29,077 bases of DNA from Clostridium sp. CAG:1013 (lineage in GTDB: Bacteria; Bacillota; Clostridia; Oscillospirales; Acutalibacteraceae): contig HF972634.1 of the NCBI GenBank assembly GCA_000432995.1, positions 29,535 to 58,611 of the forward strand, in the 5' to 3' direction. Both the position numbers and the translations under genes were made by a program. Numbering within the stretch: position 1 is the stretch's first letter; every line of letters starts with the position of its first letter. Below are positions 24,854 to 29,077 of this stretch, piece by piece. A model generated the notes under the pieces. That model saw only the letters and a program-made list of their open reading frames with translations. It ran no database searches and was not told the origin of the DNA.

Positions 24854-27800
24854 ATGAAGAAATTGATCTCACTACTGTTGGCGCTGTGCCTTATTGTGGG
24901 GATGGTACCTGTGGTGTCGCTAGCCGCAACGCCGGATACCATTTCTTTGGCACAGTTTGTCGAAGAGGTGGAAAAAGCGGGTTACAACTATGATGGTGGG
25001 AATAATGTTGTTGTAGAGATCGCACCGTCAAGTGGCTGTGATCGTACCACTACTAGTGGCCACGAGAGTCATGTGGTAAAGGGGGAGAATACACCGGATC
25101 GCATTCAGAATTATAGTGGGACTTCCTATGCGCAATATCAGCGTTTTAAGGAAAGCGACGGGGTCTCGAAAAACATAAGCATTTCCAATGTGTCTTTCAA
25201 GTTAATAACTCCTGATGAAGATATTAAAGTTTGTGGGGCATGGAACACAACCCAGACCACGGCGTCAAAGGATAAGTTGGATGCGGAACTTCAGTTAATG
25301 AACTCGGGAAGCGTTTCATTTACCAATTGTACTTTTGAAAATGTGGCTGTCAGCCCTATCAACAGTTCTAATGTAACTTTTACGGACTGTAACTTTTCTG
25401 GTCTTGCGGGCTATGCCATTAAGGATGTGGGAGCAGCTACAGTATCTATTTCTAGTAACGAGTTTGCAAATTGTTCCGGTGGCGTGTATTTAAACAGCGG
25501 TGGTACAACAACTACTACCTTTACGGGTAATTCCTTTGTTGACATGGGAGAGCGTGGTGCAATCCAATTTTCTGCCAACGGGGATTATCAACACGCTAAT
25601 ATCAGCCTCGTTAATAACAGTTATGAAAGTGCTCAAGGTGAAACTTCCGGCGGTTTTCTCAGGTTGCTTAACGCTACTCTGCCGCAGAATGTATTTTCAA
25701 GTTTGGAAGCAAACAATACGGGAATCACAGAATGGTACACCAGTGATTCGATTCCTTCAGACAGCCAGCTACAGCCCGGAACTAATTTTACCGGAAAAAA
25801 CACGGTCTTTGACGGTACCGACTATTATGAAAGCTTGGTTGCAGCTTTAAACGCGATTCACAAGCAAAGTGGAAAAAATACGCTTTGGTGTAAGCCGGGC
25901 GCTGATGTGGGTGAAATGACTCACGGCCACGTTTGTTCAGATTTAACTATCTATGGCAACGGGGCATATGTTTCTGGTGGAGAGCGAGATTTTGAACTCG
26001 ATACATACGACAACATAAAGCCGGGTAAAGAAGGCAGTGATTTGACTGGCGATGTGACTCTCAAGGTCTACAACTTGAACGGTGCAGCAGCTTGGGGAGA
26101 GCGCCATTCCAGTCATACAATTAATATCTATATGGAAGGCTGCCAAAACATGAACCGAGTGTATTTTACCGGTACTAGCGGTACAAATAATATCACTCTT
26201 AAGAATTGCACCTTTGATGGCACGGATAATTCTGCGGAACCATGGAAAAAGGCAAACTCCTGTACGGTCTATTCTAACGCTCCTGGTTTGATTTCGGTGG
26301 AGAAATGTGATTTTAGCAACATAATGGCTCCTGTCAATCTGAACAACAAGGCGGCAAAAGGCACAAAGCAGAATATCACCGTGAAAGATTGCACGTTTAC
26401 CGACTGTTCCACTGTATATAACGAAACCGAGAAACTATATGCTGCCCCTATTCGTGTTCTTTCCACTGCTGGGGCAGACAGTAGTCTTACAGTGGATACC
26501 TGTTCGTTCACTTATTCAACAGGTAAATCTTCTGCAAATGGCGATATCTTACTGGGTGAAGGGCGCGTTAATGAGCTGTTTTCCTACCCAGTCGAGGCTA
26601 CTATTACCAATACGGAAGCAGAGGTACAGGTACAAAATCCTGGTGATAGAACAAATGAAGGCAACAATGGGGCGGTTGTCAACGTTACAGCTTCCAGTCA
26701 GCCTACATATGTTTCGAATTATGAAGCTCAGATTGGTGACGTCAAGTACATGACTTTGGAAGAAGCCATTCAGGCAGCTAAATCCGGTGACACAGTTACT
26801 TTGGTGAAGGATGTTATTCTTTCCAGTCAGGCTGGTGATACAAAAGGTGCCTTAACAATTACTGAAAACATCACTTTGGATGGAAACGGTAAAACCATTT
26901 CGGCTAATACAGCGGTGAATGAGTTTAAAGAAAAAACCAGCATGATTAATATTCAAGGTGGTGCTAAGGTAACCGTTAAAGACTTGACGATTGACAGCAA
27001 AAAAATTGCGAAGCACGGATTGAATATCACTTCTGCAGCAGGGGAAAACACTACTGTTACGGTGGAGAACGTCACTGTTCAAGACGGTACAGGCTATGGT
27101 GTTGTTTGCAACACTTCTACGCTTGTTGTAAATGGACTGACTACCAGTGGCAATGCTTGGGGCGGCGTGAATGTTGACACAAAGCTGGATAAAGGAACGT
27201 CTACTGTTACCATCAACAATGCAGATATAAAAGAACAGAATTCCCTGTACATTGAGAATGCCAAAGCCGAGAATGGTGGAAGCAGCAATACCACGATCAA
27301 TGGAGGTACTTTTGCAGGCCAGGTTTCTATTCAGGATGCAAATGGTGAAGACGTTGATAGTGCAAAACTTGTGATCAACGCTGGTAAATTTTCACCTAGC
27401 GTGGACATTACGGATTATCTTGCTCCTGGCAAGGTCTTGAACCCTGACGGAACTGTAGGCGGATCTGATAATCCTCCTGTGACTACTCCGACCTATACCC
27501 CCACGATCACCAAAACCGAAAACGGTAAAGTAACGGTTTCTCCTGCTAGTCCCAAGGAAGGCGATGAAGTAACCATTACCGCCACTCCGGAAGAGGGCTA
27601 TAAAGTGGGGACTGTGACGGTTGAGGATGCTAGCGGTCACACTTTGAAGGTAACCAATATTGGCAGTGGAAAGTACACTTTTGAGCAGCCCGATAGCAAA
27701 GTGGTTATCACAGTGACCTTTGTGTGGGACAGCCCCTTTGTTGATGTAGGGGACAAGTGGTACACTGAAGCGGTCCAATATGTTTACGAGAATGGTCTGA

Positions 27801-28282
27801 TGGCTGGTACTAGCGGCACCACGTTTGATCCGGAGACGAAAATGAACCGAGCCATGGCTGTACAGATTCTCTATAATCTGGAAGGTCAGCCCACTGTCAA
27901 TAGCGAGGCTACATTCACGGATGCTGATGCTGCAGGCGCCTGGGCTGTTAACGCAATTGCTTGGGCTGAGTCTACAGGTGTTGTGGCAGGTTATGGAGAC
28001 GGAACATTCTTGCCCAAAAAGTTGGTAAGCCGTGAAGAGTTCGCCCAGATTATGTATAACTATGCTGTGTACAAGCAGCTAGACACTACGGCCGCTGCGG
28101 ATCTGACCAAGTTCCCTGACAGTGGAAATGTGCATTCTTGGGCTGAAACCGCAATGGAGTGGGCTAACGGTAACGAGCTGATTAACGGTCACGATAACGG
28201 CATGCTAGACCCCCAGGGCACCACGACTCGAGCACAGGCTGCAAGTATTTTGATGAAGTTTGATTTGAATCTTGTAAAATAA
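24854..28282 (+). CDS. Large secreted beta-helix surface protein with three SLH domains
   Basis: The protein has 1142 residues. The signal peptide is cleaved near A-A (residues 24-25). Two regions look like right-handed parallel beta-helix: about 95-600, with many short NxT/FxxCxF repeats such as VSFTNCTFENV and NITLKNCTFDG, and about 620-870, starting at the motif YMTLEEAIQAAKSGDTVTLVKDV. A Gly/Pro/Thr linker leads to a small repeat domain (KVTVSPASPKEGDEVTITATPEEGYKVGTVTV, about 885-955). Three SLH domains fill about 960-1140 and attach to cell-wall polysaccharide. The beta-helix could bind or degrade glycans, but no catalytic residues are evident, so adhesin or surface structure is the safer call. 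GC content is lower than in the operons to the left, suggesting different ancestry. Confidence 0.9.
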   Translation: MKKLISLLLALCLIVGMVPVVSLAATPDTISLAQFVEEVEKAGYNYDGGNNVVVEIAPSSGCDRTTTSGHESHVVKGENTPDRIQNYSGTSYAQYQRFKESDGVSKNISISNVSFKLITPDEDIKVCGAWNTTQTTASKDKLDAELQLMNSGSVSFTNCTFENVAVSPINSSNVTFTDCNFSGLAGYAIKDVGAATVSISSNEFANCSGGVYLNSGGTTTTTFTGNSFVDMGERGAIQFSANGDYQHANISLVNNSYESAQGETSGGFLRLLNATLPQNVFSSLEANNTGITEWYTSDSIPSDSQLQPGTNFTGKNTVFDGTDYYESLVAALNAIHKQSGKNTLWCKPGADVGEMTHGHVCSDLTIYGNGAYVSGGERDFELDTYDNIKPGKEGSDLTGDVTLKVYNLNGAAAWGERHSSHTINIYMEGCQNMNRVYFTGTSGTNNITLKNCTFDGTDNSAEPWKKANSCTVYSNAPGLISVEKCDFSNIMAPVNLNNKAAKGTKQNITVKDCTFTDCSTVYNETEKLYAAPIRVLSTAGADSSLTVDTCSFTYSTGKSSANGDILLGEGRVNELFSYPVEATITNTEAEVQVQNPGDRTNEGNNGAVVNVTASSQPTYVSNYEAQIGDVKYMTLEEAIQAAKSGDTVTLVKDVILSSQAGDTKGALTITENITLDGNGKTISANTAVNEFKEKTSMINIQGGAKVTVKDLTIDSKKIAKHGLNITSAAGENTTVTVENVTVQDGTGYGVVCNTSTLVVNGLTTSGNAWGGVNVDTKLDKGTSTVTINNADIKEQNSLYIENAKAENGGSSNTTINGGTFAGQVSIQDANGEDVDSAKLVINAGKFSPSVDITDYLAPGKVLNPDGTVGGSDNPPVTTPTYTPTITKTENGKVTVSPASPKEGDEVTITATPEEGYKVGTVTVEDASGHTLKVTNIGSGKYTFEQPDSKVVITVTFVWDSPFVDVGDKWYTEAVQYVYENGLMAGTSGTTFDPETKMNRAMAVQILYNLEGQPTVNSEATFTDADAAGAWAVNAIAWAESTGVVAGYGDGTFLPKKLVSREEFAQIMYNYAVYKQLDTTAAADLTKFPDSGNVHSWAETAMEWANGNELINGHDNGMLDPQGTTTRAQAASILMKFDLNLVK

Positions 28283-28302
28283 ATAGTTTTAGAAACGAAA
28301 GC

Positions 28303-28328
28303 AAAGGCCGGGATTACTCCCGGCCTTT
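28303..28328 (+). terminator. Terminator of the SLH surface protein gene
   Basis: An 11-bp GC-rich stem (28303-28313 with 28318-28328) and 4-base loop is followed by TGCTTTTT. It differs from the terminator at 24473 by one deletion and one substitution over about 43 bases. Its A-rich left side allows weaker action on the minus strand for the converging AraC-type gene. Nothing else convincing was seen between 28329 and 28522. Confidence 0.85.
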
Positions 28329-28522
28329 TGCTTTTTCAGCGGAAGGTTTTTCCTCCTCCAAAAATGCAGAAGAATGAACCAAGAACAGACTTCGCCCCAT
28401 CCATGCTCTCCATTGAAGGTGCGCTCGCTATACAACAGATATCATTAGCCTCCATGTAAAAAGGTCTAGGCATAGGACAGTACACCACGTGGAAGAAAAG
28501 CCACGCTACCAACAGAATGCAT

Positions 28523-29077
28523 TTATCCATTCCGTTGGCCGCAATAAGTGGATGGGGGATTGCCCATGATTTTTTTGAATATCCGAGAAAAGTAGTTGTA
28601 ATCCTGGAATCCGGTGGCCTGGGCTACCTCTTGTAGAGGAATGCCGTCTTGCAGCAGAGAAGCGGCTTTAGAACAGCGAAGTTCGCTGATATAGTGAGTT
28701 AGTGTCAAATTTGTTTGCTGTTTAAACAGTCGACACAAGTAGGAAGTAGAAAGCCCGAAATGATGACTGAGTGCTCCCAGTGTCACTAATTCTGGTTGTG
28801 TGTAATGGCTGGATAAATAGGTCAAAATTTCTTGAATCCGCTTCATGGCAGTTGCGTCCCGTTTTACAAAATCTCTCCTAGGTCCCGGTTTGCTTTCTCG
28901 AAGCAGATAAACGGCAATTTCCAGTGCTAATGCTTTCAAAACAGGTTCAGAGCAAAAATGTGATTGCTCGGCCTCTTCGATAGATTTGTCCAGCAAAGAG
29001 GTTAATTCTGTGCGATTGGAAAACACCTGAGGGAACCGGCGTCCCTGGAAAGCAAACAACGAGAGAAGATCGACTCG
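28523..29077 (-). CDS. AraC-family transcriptional regulator, C-terminal part (start beyond the window)
   Basis: The frame is open to the right edge, so the start and any sensor domain lie outside; 184 residues are visible. The end has two AraC-type helix-turn-helix motifs: LGALSHHFGLSTSYLCRLFKQQTN and VAQATGFQDYNYFSRIFKKIMGNPPSTY, the standard family signature. A TTG at 29059 could be read as a start, but no ribosome site is near it and sensible sequence continues upstream, so it is treated as partial. It converges on the SLH gene. Its target is unknown. Confidence 0.9.
   Translation of the reverse strand, partial: RVDLLSLFAFQGRRFPQVFSNRTELTSLLDKSIEEAEQSHFCSEPVLKALALEIAVYLLRESKPGPRRDFVKRDATAMKRIQEILTYLSSHYTQPELVTLGALSHHFGLSTSYLCRLFKQQTNLTLTHYISELRCSKAASLLQDGIPLQEVAQATGFQDYNYFSRIFKKIMGNPPSTYCGQRNG

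Noticed and set aside
28336..28530. Possible 64-residue minus-strand gene overlapping the end of the AraC-type gene
   Set aside because: It overlaps the SLH terminator, has no good ribosome site and no recognisable domain. The hydrophobic start is not enough to call it.
1..29077. CRISPR arrays, rRNA or tRNA genes, insertion sequences
   Set aside because: No regularly spaced repeats, no tRNA-like or rRNA-like sequences and no transposase genes were seen when reading the window.

Overview
The window looks like a chromosomal segment from an anaerobic Gram-positive Clostridia bacterium, probably a gut Oscillospiraceae-type organism. The reasons are strong AGGAGG-type ribosome binding sites, SLH-domain surface proteins, lipoprotein-anchored ABC binding proteins, an AgrC-type GHKL kinase with a LytTR regulator, and the moderate GC content. 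The species assignment is inference. The GC content visibly falls from about 24450 onward, around the SLH gene.

Layout. (1) 1-1217, minus strand: 5' part of a family 5 (peptide/nickel type) ABC binding lipoprotein with a consensus promoter and a perfect inverted repeat in its leader. (2) 1313-6687, minus strand: LytTR response regulator, a very short GHKL histidine kinase with no membrane sensor, an internal hairpin terminator, then two half-size ABC exporters with overlapping ends, and a final terminator. (3) 6752-15467, plus strand: one tightly packed eight-gene operon with a consensus promoter. It encodes a FecB-like lipoprotein, a FecCD-like permease and its ATPase, an NCS2 xanthine/uracil-type permease, the FAD, 2Fe-2S and molybdopterin subunits of a xanthine-dehydrogenase-family hydroxylase, and a MocA-like molybdopterin cytidylyltransferase. 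(4) 15619-20867: a TetR-type regulator divergent from an operon of an unrecognised 119-residue protein, an MmpL/RND transporter and a secreted LxxG heptad-repeat protein. (5) 20942-23851: a Gfo/Idh/MocA oxidoreductase and a sugar isomerase/epimerase (minus strand), divergent from an AraC regulator. (6) 23852-28328: a decayed SLH-protein remnant followed by an intact 1142-residue beta-helix/SLH protein. Both end in almost identical terminators. (7) 28523-29077: 3' part of a second AraC-type regulator running off the window.

How the genes work together. The most coherent system is the molybdenum hydroxylase operon. Substrate uptake (NCS2 permease), the enzyme, its cofactor maturation and a FecBCD-type importer are all translationally coupled. 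This suggests the importer supplies a metal, plausibly molybdate or tungstate as in the MolBCA group, though an iron substrate is equally compatible with the sequence. The other modules are of familiar kinds: signal-controlled export, regulator-controlled RND export, and sugar catabolism under AraC control. The main oddities are the SLH pseudogene, the sensorless kinase with a terminator before its exporter genes, and several palindromes placed over promoters.
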